A stretch of 64,000 nt of DNA from Maratus speciosus (taxonomy: Eukaryota > Arthropoda > Arachnida > Araneae > Salticidae). The stretch's first letter is position 1, and each line of letters opens with the position of its first letter. A program made the translations under genes and the position numbers. The stretch is taken from the NCBI GenBank assembly GCA_963932465.1, contig OZ010792.1, positions 21,791,632 through 21,855,631 of the forward strand, written 5' to 3'. Below are positions 53,278 through 64,000 of this stretch, one piece after another. Under the pieces are notes generated by a model. That model made no database searches. It was not told the DNA's origin and saw only the letters and a list, made by a program, of their open reading frames with translations.

Positions 53278-55323
53278 TCATAAACCATACTACCACACGT
53301 TATTCGATCTACACGTATCCATGTATGGCGTGACTTTACTTTCGATTAATTTCCTCTACTGCAACAGGTTTCACCGTTGAAGGCCATATGCGGTACACAC
53401 CTCCTACCATCCTTTATATCCCTGTTCAGTGGCACTGCTATAGCTGCAGTTATTTTGATGCAAACGCACGTGCCCACTTTTCATTTGGACAACCGCTATA
53501 TATTAATAAAACAGAGTTTGTGAGTCTGTGTAGACTCTCATGCTGCGATGTCAGCACAGCGACATTGGGCATAGGGGTTACTCTAAGATGTATTTGAGAA
53601 GATATACCTTCAAAGGGATTTTTTTTAAATTCTATTTCTTTTTTTTCTTTTATTAAGTTTACAGTGATTTTTGCACTAGCTTTCTGCATTCTCATCTTTG
53701 TTTCTAAATATGATTTACAGCAAAGAATAGAACAAAAAAATGCCTTCAGATAAAGTTTTATCTTTAAAATGTAATGTTATTTATACTTTTTAATAATTAA
53801 TTTTAAAAAAAACTTAATTCAAAATCTTTTTAACTGTTTCCTTTTAATTTCAATAAATGTCAAACTGCAAATGATTTTTGTTTCTTTGGACAATGCTGAG
53901 ACGCTAATACTTCTTTTTTTCTACATTTTGAGAAAATAAAAAATGCTAAGCCATGTATGCCTGGTAAGAATTATGAGACTAAGAATTTAGTTTTGCACAG
54001 TCATAAGTAAAATGCTTCAAATTCGTTTGAAAATAAACATTTTCTCTAAAAAGAGACTTGGTTTCAATGACAGATTTCTTCCATCCCTTTAATAGTTTCA
54101 GTGCTTGGTTTATCTGAGAAAATTAAAACAATTTACCTTTGTGATGCAGGTCTTTAATCTTATTCTAGCCGAAAATAAAAGTGAAAAGTGCATCTCCATT
54201 AAACAATCACTGTAATGGATGTAATTGCTGATATGCTTTTATGTATATCATATGTAAGCATTGTATCTTTCTATATTTAAGGTTGATGAGAAAATATATA
54301 TTTTTTCCTTCATTATTCTATCTGTGCAATGAACGGTTTTATTACTAGTAGTATCTATGTATCTAATAAAGTTATGATTTTACAACTGAACATTTAAAAT
54401 TTAGATTCAATTTTAATGAATCTAGTGAAATATATAAATCTACTGAATTAATTTTAGACGCCCCATAACGAAATAAATCATATACTTTAAACCTTTTGTG
54501 TATTAAAATGGATTCAATTTTTTCTCCTCTTTTGGATACATGTGTATGCATTAGAGATGGGATGAGCTCAACACGGGCCTGAGTCTAAAACAAACTCAAG
54601 CTCAAAGTGAAAATTTTATTTATACTTAAATCAAAGAAAAGTTTCTTAAACTGTTTCAAATTCTTTAAACTTCAGTTTGAAAAGGAACTGAATTGTCATT
54701 GATGGGATATAAGGAGAAATATTTTATCTGATTTGAAGATTTTGTGTAGTCAGTGTTAGTAATATAAAGCAGCTGTAGGATTAGTGGAATATCTCGTCTA
54801 TCATCGATTTCTGTTTGAAATCCTTTTCTAGAATTGCTATAAAACTGAACTCACGTATTCCTTCCATAATTGTACATTGTTACTTTAAAAGAATAAGAAT
54901 TGTGACTTTTGCAGATTTCTGCATGTGGTTGGGTATAAATAAAACATTTGCTATTTTAAACAGATTTTGAGAGAGACAAAAATCGTGAAATATTTGTATG
55001 AGAAAGTATGTAGGAATAATACTTATTTCTATGTAAGAAGTGATATCAAATAAGAAAAATAATATTTAAACAATTTTAAAACATTATTAATAATTTTCTA
55101 TTGAAAACTTCTGGTACTGGGCTTGGATTTCAGATCACCAGGTATGGACTTCAAAGAAGGAGCCCAAACTCATCTCTAGTGTGTGCACATTTGACTGTTT
55201 TGAAACTAGTGCCAGTGCCATAAAAGTAATGACTAGATGAAAACATGTACAAGGAGGGTACCAATGAGTTTTTGCCCTCACATAGAAATAAATGAGTTAA
55301 ATTTATTAAATTGCTACATTGTA
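53278..55323. other. No supported gene
   Basis: AT-rich. An 81-codon minus-strand frame (53695-53450) has no recognisable domain and unremarkable composition. Nothing else is supported. Confidence 0.4.
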
Positions 55324-55430
55324 TTAGTCCTTTTCTATATAGTCATCGTGCACAGTAACACATTTCTGCAATGGTATTTCAAAAAGAGGGGGAGGATGTA
55401 TTCCAGGAGGTGTGATAGCAGACCCAAGGG
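55324..55430 (-). pseudogene. Possible mariner-type transposase C-terminal tail
   Basis: The minus strand ends FEIPLQKCVTVHDDYIEKD and a stop, resembling the conserved W-x-x-x-x-KC-I-x-x-x-GDYxE end of some mariner/IS630-type transposases. Only the tail is recognisable. Confidence 0.45.
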
Positions 55431-55870
55431 GCATTTTTCTAACATTTGCTGACTCCCACATGTGACATACTGTTGGAAAGGCCTGTGAACACTTATTCAT
55501 GTTATGCAATCTCCCGAGCCCCTCCCACCAAATTTGCCCCCCGGAGGCTTGAATGGTGTCCGCAAAATTTAGAAAAGTGCCCACCCCCCCAAGGTCAAAT
55601 TGAGGGGAGGAGCTGACAGGGTTCGTACACATTTCTTTAAATAAAAATCAAGTACTTTTAAGGACTTTCAAGGACCAAAACCAAAAAAATTTAAGGACCT
55701 TCAAATTAAATAAACTAATAAATTATAACATGCATTTTTTAATTAAGGGTTTCTTTCATTTTTTTAAAAGTTTTAAATATTCAAATGAACGGGAAGGGGG
55801 GGGGGGGGATTTCACCATGTGGCAGTAGAAATTTAGAAAATTTTAAAATTACATACAGCAGAAGAAAAAA
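55431..55870. other. No gene seen
   Basis: Mixed G/C-rich short stretches and a G-run near 55795; no supported feature. Confidence 0.4.
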
Positions 55871-56610
55871 ATAGTCAGATGTGCCAATCCCAAAACTTTT
55901 CTATCTCATACATGTTAATACTACAAAATTCATTATCAGAGTGCCAAAATTAAATGGTCTATGCCCCTCATGAGGATTCTAAAGATATGAAATTCCGTGC
56001 ATTAGTTCTTGAGATGCGACTATTGTTAAAACCGTGCAAATCCTTCAAAATATAGCATAACAGCGCCACATGTAGGATGATTTACACCAAAACCTAATCA
56101 GCAACAACTTATGTAAACATCTAACTGAATATGAAGTTTGATGAAAATCCGTGCATTAGTTCTTGCGATATAGCTATTGCAAAAATCATGAAAAATGCAG
56201 CATAGCAGCGCTATCTGTTGGGAGATTAACACCAAACTATAATCAGCAACTATAATTATCAAGGTATACCTGAATTTGAAGTTTGATGAAAATTTGTGCT
56301 TTAGTTCTTGAGATATAGCTATGGCGTAAATCATGAAAAATGCAGCATAGCAGCACCACCTGTTGGGCAATTTACATCAAAAACTAATCAACACTAATTT
56401 ATATCGAGGATTAACTGAATATAAATTTTTATTACATTTTGTGCATTAGTTCTTGACATACACCACCCACAAAATTTGTGTCACATACAGACAAACAGTC
56501 ACAGACTCATTTCGTAAAAACATGTTTTTCAGGATATTTGACCCCTAACACGTGTAAATCAGTCGAAAATTTTCAAGAATCCAATACTTTCTTATTGTAA
56601 AGATAAACAA
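55871..56610 (+). repeat. Tandem-unit/hairpin repeat family, copy 3
   Basis: Starts CAGATGTGCCAATCCCAAAACTTTTCTATCTCATACATG and carries units with GTGCATTAGTTCTTGAGAT near 56000, 56156, 56303 and 56442. It ends with CAGACAAACAGTCACAGAC, ACCCCTAACACGTG and a decayed terminal hairpin (ACTTTCTTATTGTAAAGATAAAC). Same order of parts as copies 1 and 2. Confidence 0.8.
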
Positions 56611-56639
56611 AGAGGAGAAACATAATTTTTTCTTATTAT

Positions 56640-57260
56640 TGAGGGGTGGGAGATAGTTTAACAGACTTATAATTAACTTACTAAAGATTTACAAATAGCG
56701 CAAAAAATGAAAATTAAACAGTTTAAAAGACTTTAAATTTTGTATGCTTGGTAAGGAGGGGGGGAGAGCGGGGAAACGTCAATTTCGGTGGAGGGGGGGG
56801 GGGGGGAGTAAAACTGTATGATCGATTATTTATTGTTACAATAAATTAACTAATGGAGCAGAAAAAGTTTTAAAAAAAGCAATGATTTTTAAGATTTTAA
56901 ACTTTATAAGTTGAGGGGAAAAAGGGACAAGCGCATTTTTTAAAATTTTTTTAGGGAGGGAGGGAGTTTATTAGATGACTTATTTATTTACCTTACTAAA
57001 AATTTACAAGAGAAAAAAACTAAGAGGAGTTTTAAAGACTTTAAATTCCATGTGTTCTTTAAGTGTGGGTGGGTGGAAGGGGGGCAAAAAGAAAATTCCA
57101 ATTTTGGGTGGGAAGAGAAATCTTCATTGATTATTTATTGTGGCAATAAAATGACAAAGCAAAAAAATTTTTAATTAAACAGTTTCGAAGAGCTTTTAAA
57201 CTTTGAGTACTGTGGGGAAGAAGCAGAGAAAAACGGAGGAAGAAAAATTTTGAGGGTGAA
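56640..57260. repeat. Degenerate ~150-bp tandem array, about four units
   Basis: Recurring elements in the same order: G-rich block, GATTATTTATTG(T/-)(T/G)ACAATAAA or ACTTACTAAAGATTTACAA, AATTAAACAGTTT(A/C)(A/G)AAG, and ACTTTAAATTTTGTATG/ACTTTGAGTACTG. No coding support. Confidence 0.6.
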
Positions 57261-57499
57261 ATTCAGATGAAATTTTAATGAAATGCGATGGAATGAATTG
57301 TTACTGAAATTTAGGACAGATTATTTATTCAGTATAAAGTAAGAAATAGAGTACAGGAATGAAAGTGCACTAAAGCCATTTTGTAGCAGCATAAATTGAA
57401 TTTTGGAGCAGTAAAATCTATTTTTGTAGCAGCAAAAATTAATTTTGTAGCAATAAAAACTATTTTTGGAGCAAATTGAAATTCTAATGCTAATAAATA

Positions 57500-58480
57500 A
57501 GAAATTTGCGTATTTTCGCGATCTTTTGGCGAAATTCGCGAATTTCTCGCGATCTTTTGGCGAAGTTCGCGTATTTCTCGCGATCTTTTGGCGAAATTCG
57601 CGTATTTCTCGCGATCTTTTGGCGAAATTCGCGTATTTTTCGCGATCTTTTGACAAAAATCGCGTATTTTTTGCTATCCTTTGTTGAAATCAGTGTACAG
57701 TTCGCTATTTTTTGATGAAATTAGCATTTTTTTTTAACTTTTGACAAAATTTGCGGTTTTTTGTGACCTTTTGATGAAATTTGTGGGGTTTTTCGAGATA
57801 TTTCAACGAAATTTGCGTTTTTTCACAATCTTTTGACCCCGTTTTGTTCGTTTTTAGAAGTAATTGGACAAAATAAACGGGGTTTTTTTCGCTATGACAA
57901 AATTCGCATGTTTTTCGCAATCTTTTGACGAAATTCGCGTGTTTCTCGCGATCTTTTGACGAAATTTGCGTATTTATGTCAATCTTTCGACGAAATTCGC
58001 GTATTTTACGCGATCTTTTGACAAAATTCGCGTATTTTTCGCGATCTTTTGACAAAATTCGCGTATTTTTCGCGATCTTTTGACAAAATTCGCGTATTTT
58101 TCGCGATCTTTTAACGAAATTCGCGTTATTTCACAATCTTTTGACCCCGTTTTGTTCGTTTTTTGACGAAGTCAGCTATCTTTTGACAAAAGGCACGTTT
58201 TTTTCGCGATCTTTTGACGAAATTCACGTGTTATTCGCGATATTTTGACGAAATTCGTGTGTTTTTGGCAATCTTTTGATGAAATTTGAGAGTTTTTTTC
58301 GCCACCTTTTAATAAAATTAGCGTTTTTACGGTCTTTTGATCGCGTTTTGTTCGTTTTTTGGCGAAATTAGCGATCCTTTGGCAAAATTCGCGCGATTTT
58401 CGCGATCAATTGACGAAATTTGCGAAATTTCGACAAAATTTGAGCGTTTTTAGCGACCTTCTGACGAAATTTGAGCGGGG
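57500..58480. repeat. 31-bp minisatellite (TTTTTCGCGATCTTTTGACGAAATTCGCGTA type)
   Basis: About 30 units; the best-preserved blocks are 57510-57660 and 57900-58115. Period 31 bp, so any reading frame cycles through all three frames every 93 bp and the apparent 110-116-codon frames on either strand are by-products. A variant block containing ACAATCTTTTGACCCCGTTTTGTTCGTTTTT occurs near 57820, 58130 and (diverged) 58325, indicating a higher-order arrangement. Confidence 0.9.
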
Positions 58481-58556
58481 TGAAAATAGCGGGGTTAACA
58501 TTAAGTTCGTTTCGAAATATAAAATGAAAACACACCAAAGCGTGCATGATATGCCC

Positions 58557-58705
58557 AGTGTATGCTGCCAAAGGTAGTGAGGCCCCAACTCTAGGTTCGT
58601 TTGAATGAATTTTTGCTTAAAAATATAAAATCATATAAATTTGAGGTTGTATGTTGCTGAAGGTAGTGGAGCTCCCAATGTTAGGTGCATTTGAAAAGAT
58701 TTAAG
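58557..58705. repeat. Two-copy ~92-bp tandem duplication
   Basis: TGTATGCTGCCAAAGGTAGTG and TGTATGTTGCTGAAGGTAGTG lie about 92 bp apart, with following AGGTTCGTTTGAA / AGGTGCATTTGAA. Confidence 0.65.
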
Positions 58706-59455
58706 TTTTGAAGTATAAAATTATTCAACACTAATTTTAGGCATATTTAAGGTTATTATCATAGCCTGACCAATGCTAGGCAGTTCAGCTAGTTTTAAAT
58801 ACCTGGGCATTTTATTGATAATAAATTTCATACATACATTTTTGCATTATCTCGATTTTGAAAACTAATTTTTAAGAAATAATTATTACACTGTAAAACA
58901 CACTAAGTAGTAAGAAGAAAGAAAGATACATATATCTGGTTAATGAATTTTATTTATATACATTTTCTGGATGTACAAAACTACACTTTCAGGAGGCAAA
59001 AAAAAAAAAAAAAAATATTGGCATACATGATGAGTATTTAACTGAATATGCAAAGCAATTCAATTTCATCCAAACAAAGTAGAATATAATAGAAATGGTA
59101 TTTTTATAAATGTAACTTTGAAAAACATCTTTAGGAAGCACAAATATGGACATTCAAATTTCTGAAGGAAGGAAAACATGTACACACAAAAATAGTGACC
59201 ACTCTTTAAAAATATTTAAAAGGTATTTCCTCTTCCTTTTTAAAACAGCATATATATGCAATATATAAATTTTACAAACAATATTCACATTGACTAAAAA
59301 CTAGATAAGGTGAAGTGGAATAAATATAATCCCCCTAAATAATTAGTATTTTTTTTTAACCAATCAACCAGTTGACATGTTTTTCCATCCTCTTTTTTCA
59401 CAATATTTTATTAGTAGTCCAATAAAACTCCATTAAATTGTTTTACATACAGTTT

Positions 59456-59525
59456 TAGAAACGAAAGTAGAACATTTTCATGATTCCATTACTTTCTTCT
59501 TATGTATATAGAAGAAAGTAAAAAT
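59456..59525 (+). repeat. Solo 3' end of the tandem-unit/hairpin repeat family
   Basis: GAAACGAAAGTAGAACATTTTCATGATTCCATTACTTTCTTCTTATGTATATAGAAGAAAGTAAAAATAG matches the 3' ends of copies 2 and 3, with an intact ACTTTCTTCT/AGAAGAAAGT hairpin and no tandem units. Confidence 0.75.
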
Positions 59526-59961
59526 AGTCTATATTTTGATATTCAATGGTAGCATATTACACTTGCACCAGAATTTAAGCCATATATTTTAAAGACAAGA
59601 TAAAGGCCATGGTTCAACTTGCCCCAAATGCTAGAAAAAATGTAACTACCAGGCTTCAGTCAAAGAAAAACAAAATCATAGCTCAAAAGCCATTGTTTAA
59701 ATTCAAATCCAAACTAGTGTACCTAATACGCCATTAAACGAAGAATAAAAAAAATTAAAAGGATAAAAAAACCCTTGATCATGTCCAACAGTAAATGCGT
59801 AGGAAACTATGCCAAAACATGATTACACTTTCTCCACTTCACCTTAGGATGTCTCAAAAAATGTCACTATAATGTATTTTATCCACCTCTATTTCCTATG
59901 GTTTGGTAACTATGAGTTGATTTTTCAAACAAAAGCAGTCAAATGAGTTCTTTTTCTTCTC

Positions 59962-59967
59962 TTTATT
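59962..59967 (-). terminator. Candidate polyadenylation signal, inhibitor-2-like gene
   Basis: TTTATT on the plus strand gives AATAAA on the minus strand, 273-278 nt after the stop codon. Confidence 0.4.
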
Positions 59968-60239
59968 AAATACATCTATTTATAAAATTTATACACACAA
60001 AATAATAATAATGGTGCCAGATTTTTAACAAGCTTAAAAAGAATCACGTTGAAGCATTTTATTAGTTCTTATCTGAAGTTTTTTGAGGCTATAAATTTCG
60101 ATCGTGTCTTGCTTGAAACAAAGCAAATAACTGAATATGTCATGTTTGAAAATATGTCAGATATCAGCATAATCACCAATTTTGAAAAACAAATGAGGGA
60201 AGAAATGTACCATAAATGAGTAATTGGAGAATTAAAATC

Positions 60240-60364
60240 TCAGTTGTCTTCACCTTCTTCATCCACCTCATCATCATCTTTATCAATTAGCTTCCTAGCA
60301 AGTTTTACAGCATAAAATTCATTATAATGCATCTTCCTTTTGTATTCAAATGCTGATCTTTGTG
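60240..60364 (-). CDS. PPP1R2: Protein phosphatase inhibitor-2-like, last coding exon
   Basis: The minus-strand exon follows an acceptor ACTTTTAATTTTAG and reads QRSAFEYKRKMHYNEFYAVK then LARKLIDKDDDEVDEEGEDN and TGA. The block KRKMHYNE...KLARKLI corresponds to the conserved C-terminal helix of protein phosphatase inhibitor-2 (human KRKLHYNEGLNIKLARQLI), which lies across the PP1 catalytic face; an acidic tail follows, as in the family. Inhibitor-2 binds and restrains PP1 catalytic subunit in cytoplasm and nucleus. Only ~41 residues are encoded here. The upstream exons with the KLKWDE-type PP1-docking motifs were not found in the remaining 3.6 kb and are probably outside. The absence of stops and a proper acceptor favour a functional gene over a processed copy. 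Confidence 0.75.
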
Positions 60365-62480
60365 CTAAAATTAAAAGATAAATAAAATTTATAAGAATAA
60401 AGAATTTTACAAGTTTTTCTTATTTGAGAAATAAGTCATACTACTTAAATAACTTTTTAAAGTTTTTATCAGTTGAATGTTTAATTATCATAAATTTAAA
60501 TTCATATTTCAGCACTTTAAAAGGTATCAGATTACTTTAAGTATGAAATTCATCTTTTTTGTATTCGTTAAATTTATTTTCATTGATTCTAGATAAAATT
60601 TCACAAAATGGAAAATATCCTAAATCTAAATCTTATTACTGTTCTTTCCTTAATAAGCCATGTCGCCTTCAGTTCTTTTTTTCGCTAACTTTAATCCTTT
60701 TATTCTTTATTAAAATATAAAATTTTCAGTTACTGAAGATTTAATTAATAATATTATGAGCATAAAAAATTATATACAGGGTGTTTATTTGTATCATTAA
60801 CCAATAGCTAACTCCTAAACCATTAGTTTTAGATATACTTCCAGTTTCAAATGTTGTTGTTGTTCGTCATATGAAAATGTATGTCAAAAAGTTATGAAAT
60901 TTAAATTTTTATTTGGACACTGTATCCTATAAGTAATATTTAGAAAATTTTTCTTTGCGGTCTAAGAAGTAAAATGGTGAAAATTCCATTTTTGTGAGAC
61001 CAAAACATGCTAAAAAGTTATATTTTTAATATTATTAATGTTCAACATTTTCTGGTACTAAAAAGTTCTTTCTTTCCCCCCCCCCCTTTTTTTTTCTTTT
61101 TTGATATTGAAAAATTTGTGATAGCCTTCAAGTTCAGAAGTGTTGACTGAATTTTAAAAAGTAGACTTTTAAAAAAATTTGAAAGATTGAAGAAGGGATT
61201 TCTTTCTGAATTGTTCTTTCCTATTAAAATGTGCAGTCAATATGAATAATTGGAATGTACACTTTTAAAATGTTAAAATAGAAATCTTTTATGAAATAAA
61301 GGTTATGGTTTGTAAAAGAATGAAAGATCAGAAAAAAATCTATAGGACGACATAAAACACCAAAATATCTGTGTATAACCATAACCAGAATACAATCAAA
61401 GTCTGATTACTTACAGTAATTACTGACACAACAACAAGACCTTAAAAAACTTTGGACAAGGTGTCGATAAAATTTTTCAATTGAGATTCAATTTTTACTT
61501 TTAAGAATTCAGAAATGACATGCAAGAGCAAGTCATGCTGTTCAGTAAGATAGCATTTAATAATTTTGTGCCAGTAATACAATAGCAATAATATCCATCA
61601 GTCTTCACCTTTATCTGCTAAATGTACTGCAAATATGTAGAATTAGATTTGAGTAATCATTTGGGTGAAAAAACAGTCGTTGGGGGGCACCATAATATTT
61701 ACCCATCATGGATATGCATAATATAAAATATGAAAATAAAACATGTGTAAACAGGGGCCGCACTAACCATTCGTCAACTCACCAAATGCCAATACATTGT
61801 GAAATTGGCGAGAAAAAAATTATTATGGGGAAAAAGCTGGCGAATGATTTTTGGGGGACTCTTTTGTTGCTGTAATTATGTTTTGGAACTTAAATGAATT
61901 TGCGTACGGCTGTAGTTCCAGTATATATTCCTCTTCTCGGCAGGACGGCCAATTTCGCTGCTATGGAGTTTTTCTCCATATGCTTAATGCGCATGCAAAA
62001 TCTAAAACGGAATCATTTTTCCACGCCTCCCACATCAGGAAAAAGAGGAGCAAATGTTACCTGCTCTCTGTTAAAAGAGCTGTCTTTGAAGAGCCAAGAA
62101 TTTGCAAATTTTGAGTTTTGTTTTCAGAACATTAGCTTTCAAGTTTTGTTTTCAAGAACGGGTTCTGAGCGTGAAACTATATGAAGATCCGAGAGAAATG
62201 TATGACAAATAAAAATATGAATAAAATCTTTTCTTATTTTTAATATAGTAAAAACTATATTAGGAGAATTTTTTAAAAAACTGTAATATCTCTTTAATCC
62301 ACCCCTCTCGATCAAACGCCCCCACCTTCCTCCCCATTTTGTAAACAAATATGAAATTTTCAAAAAATACTGAAAAAGCACACCCTAGCCTAAACAAAAA
62401 ACTCCACCCTGCATGTCAAAATCAATGCTATATATTTTATATCCAAGTATATTTTTCACTGGATCGGAAAGGTGTGTCAA
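60365..62480. other. Intronic or intergenic, no exon found
   Basis: Probably an intron of the inhibitor-2-like gene. AT-rich; C/T homopolymers near 61075. No second exon was recognised on the minus strand. Short frames at 61851-62184 show no domain. Confidence 0.4.
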
Positions 62481-62499
62481 TTCTAAACATGATATCCCC

Positions 62500-62880
62500 A
62501 ATTCTGTTCCGAATTTTCCAAAAAAATTAAGCATTCGGTTCAGAAAATTTTTACAAAATCTGACATCAATCCGAAAATTCGGACATAAAAAAATGTTGCG
62601 AATTTCGACATATGGTCCCCGAAAAAGTCAATTCCGTCAATCGTTCGCAGAAAAAAAGCACCAGTTTTGTCATAGGATCGGGGAAAAAATAAGAACTTCG
62701 TTAAAGGATCGCTGAAAAAACATGACTTATGTCAAAGATCACTGAAAAATGCGACTTACATCAAAGATTACCATGAAAACGCAAATTACATCAAAGAATC
62801 AAGAAAACAAGAGAAATTTTGCCAAAGGATTTCAAAAAAGCACGAATTTCGTCAAAAAATTGCAGGAAAAAACCTTAGAT
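62500..62880. repeat. Diverged copy of the 31-bp minisatellite, opposite strand
   Basis: Units such as GTCAAAGATCACTGAAAAATGCGACTTACATCAAAGAT and AAAAAGCACGAATTTCGTCAAAAAATTGC repeat at about 30-33 bp. They match the reverse complement of the 57500-58480 unit (CAAAAGATCGCGAAAAATACGCGAATTTCGT). Confidence 0.65.
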
Positions 62881-63094
62881 TTTAAGATTAAGGGGAAATA
62901 TATGCAATATTTCTTATAATGGTAACAAGTGCTTTATAAAATTAAGCATTAGCAAAATAGAAAGAAGAATAAATTACCTCAATTTTAATTTTGAAATTAA
63001 GTACCTTTTATATGTATCACAAGGATTTCAAAAACTATTCTGTTTGTAGCAGTTTCGATTGCCTTTCCTTTGAAGCTCTATCACAGAGTTTTTT
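62881..63094. other. No gene seen
   Basis: AT-rich spacer. Confidence 0.5.
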
Positions 63095-63175
63095 TTATAT
63101 TATTAGTTCACCAGTATCACAGTCTTTCTGCTGCTCCAGCCATGCCAAACCTTTTGCAAAACATTCAAAAACCTC
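63095..63175 (-). pseudogene. Possible pogo/Tigger transposase C-terminal fragment
   Basis: The minus strand reads EVFECFAKGLAWLEQQKDCD and ends TGELII-stop. The pattern of an amphipathic helix with WLEQQ-x-x-CD resembles the C-terminal helix after the DDE domain of pogo/Tigger/jerky transposases. A pogo-type end lies 215 bp upstream at 63391-63458, which supports the assignment. Very short; the rest is gone. Confidence 0.45.
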
Positions 63176-63390
63176 AGAATTGCTAATTTGTTAGTTTTCT
63201 TCATTCCACTCCTCAGCTTACAGGAGCTGAAGTTAAATTCAAAGGAACTCTAAGAAAGGTGATCGAAAATATTTATATGTACTCGTAGTTCGAAAAGGAC
63301 CTCTTGCACACGAGGAATATGATAGTTAAAAAAAAAAATCAAAATGGATTTTGCACACAAGGAATGTGATAGTAGTAAAAAAAAAGCAAC

Positions 63391-63458
63391 TTTAAAAGTG
63401 GATTTCGGTTAACCGAGAGTTTCGGTTAAAGGAGTTTCGGATAAAAGAGGTTCTACTG
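63391..63458. repeat. Pogo/Tigger-type terminal repeat
   Basis: Reversed it reads CAGTAGAACCTCTTTTATCCGAAACTCC...CCGAAACTCTCGGTTAACCGAAATCC next to TA (63459-63460). This CAGTAGAACCTC start and TTA-CCGAAA theme is characteristic of pogo/Tigger ends. The opposite end was not found. Confidence 0.65.
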
Positions 63459-63460
63459 TA

Positions 63461-64000
63461 TTAGGTATGAACTCACTTCCTAATTTTCAAATCTAAGTTA
63501 TGTTAAATAAATGCTCGCATTTGCATTAAAACATGTATTTATATATTGTGCAACACAATCAAATATGAATATCCTGAATAAAATAGGTAGAGGAGAAAAA
63601 CTGATAAGAATTTTTTAAAGCATCAAGATTTAGAACAGCAATGCACAGAATTTTAAAGTTGCAAAACATACTGCATAGTAAGAATGTTTAATTTTATTTA
63701 TTATTATTATTTATCAAAAACAAGCTGTAAAAGTTTGTTTTTTGTCATTTTATCTTGTAAAAGGAGCTAATATTATTATAACAAAAGTATTGATTAACCA
63801 GTAGAGCCCTGCGAAGCTTTACAATGCAATCTTTGAGTTTATTTTCCGCTACATTTTTTAATGATTTATAATTAATTAACTGCAATTTTTTTGTAATCAA
63901 ACGACTTGTTTTAATGAAATATCAGTGTACTATGTCCAAAGTCTATTCAAAAACCTTTTGTATCATCGTGCGTTTTGTATGTGCCTAGAAAACGAGATGT
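63461..64000. other. No gene seen
   Basis: AT-rich to the window end; nothing supported. Confidence 0.5.

Larger units (their letters stand above)
58706..60239 (-). other. 3' UTR and downstream region of the inhibitor-2-like gene
   Basis: AT-rich. The first clear polyadenylation word on the minus strand is AATAAA at 59962-59967, about 275 nt past the stop. A solo end of the tandem-unit/hairpin repeat family sits at 59456-59525. No other gene seen. Confidence 0.45.

Noticed and set aside
53450..53695. 81-codon minus-strand frame next to the mariner remnant
   Set aside because: Not part of a mariner transposase and no recognisable motif; no splice or start support.
57321..58055. Open frames of 110-116 codons on the minus strand across the 57.5-58.1 kb region (KDREKYANF-type repeats)
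   Set aside because: They are produced by a 31-bp tandem repeat that cycles through all three frames; no start context, splice signals or recognisable domain.
60774..60960. Possible TA-flanked MITE starting TACAGGGTGTTTATT and ending GGACACTGTA
   Set aside because: The two ends do not match as inverted repeats beyond CAG, and no second copy is present.
61851..62184. Overlapping 87- and 96-codon plus-strand frames
   Set aside because: Two overlapping frames of the same stretch, neither with a recognisable domain; no splice evidence.
1..64000. CRISPR arrays, bacterial operons, tRNA and rRNA genes
   Set aside because: The sequence is eukaryotic, the repeats present are transposon- or satellite-like, and no tRNA cloverleaf or rRNA segment was recognised by eye.

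Overview
This is a piece of an animal nuclear genome, AT-rich and very densely packed with transposable elements. The mix of element types (Ty3/gypsy, Penelope-like, Helitron, hAT, Mutator-like, piggyBac, Tc1/mariner/pogo), the long AT-rich introns and a small Gly/His-rich secreted protein suggest an arthropod, most likely an arachnid. That assignment is inference. Only two host genes are supported, and most of the other sequence that can be explained is mobile DNA in various stages of decay.

Left part (1-17.5 kb): a Ty3/gypsy element on the minus strand (element A) runs off the left edge. A second Ty3/gypsy element on the plus strand (element B) follows. B is split by a 5.8-kb hAT-type insertion in gag (5100-10920, 8-bp target duplication) and by a GC-rich 398-bp insertion in reverse transcriptase (12386-12783, 15-bp target duplication). 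Just beyond it lies a 2.4-kb Mutator-like element (15068-17481, 9-bp target duplication).

Middle (17.6-36 kb): a run of non-autonomous DNA transposons whose ends and target duplications can be read directly. They are TA-flanked MITEs, a long-armed foldback element, an internally deleted piggyBac that keeps the transposase C-terminal Cys/His domain, a hAT holding a nested Helitron, a Penelope-like element with a Helitron beside it, a decayed Tc1 element, and a 1.1-kb MITE copy broken up by several later insertions.

Host gene 1 (38.65-45.3 kb, plus strand): a two-coding-exon gene for a short secreted Gly/His-rich protein. Its 6.3-kb intron holds a recent, structurally complete but pol-less LTR retrotransposon (element C) in antisense orientation. 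Its two LTRs are nearly identical and it is flanked by TCCT duplications. It carries one open 730-codon gag frame.

Right part (45-64 kb): another Helitron copy, a second Penelope-like remnant flanked by inverted segments, mariner remnants, further copies of a repeat family with internal ~110-155-bp tandem units and a terminal hairpin, and a 31-bp minisatellite with a diverged opposite-strand counterpart 4 kb away. Host gene 2 is the last coding exon (60240-60364, minus strand) of a protein phosphatase inhibitor-2-like gene whose other exons lie beyond the window.
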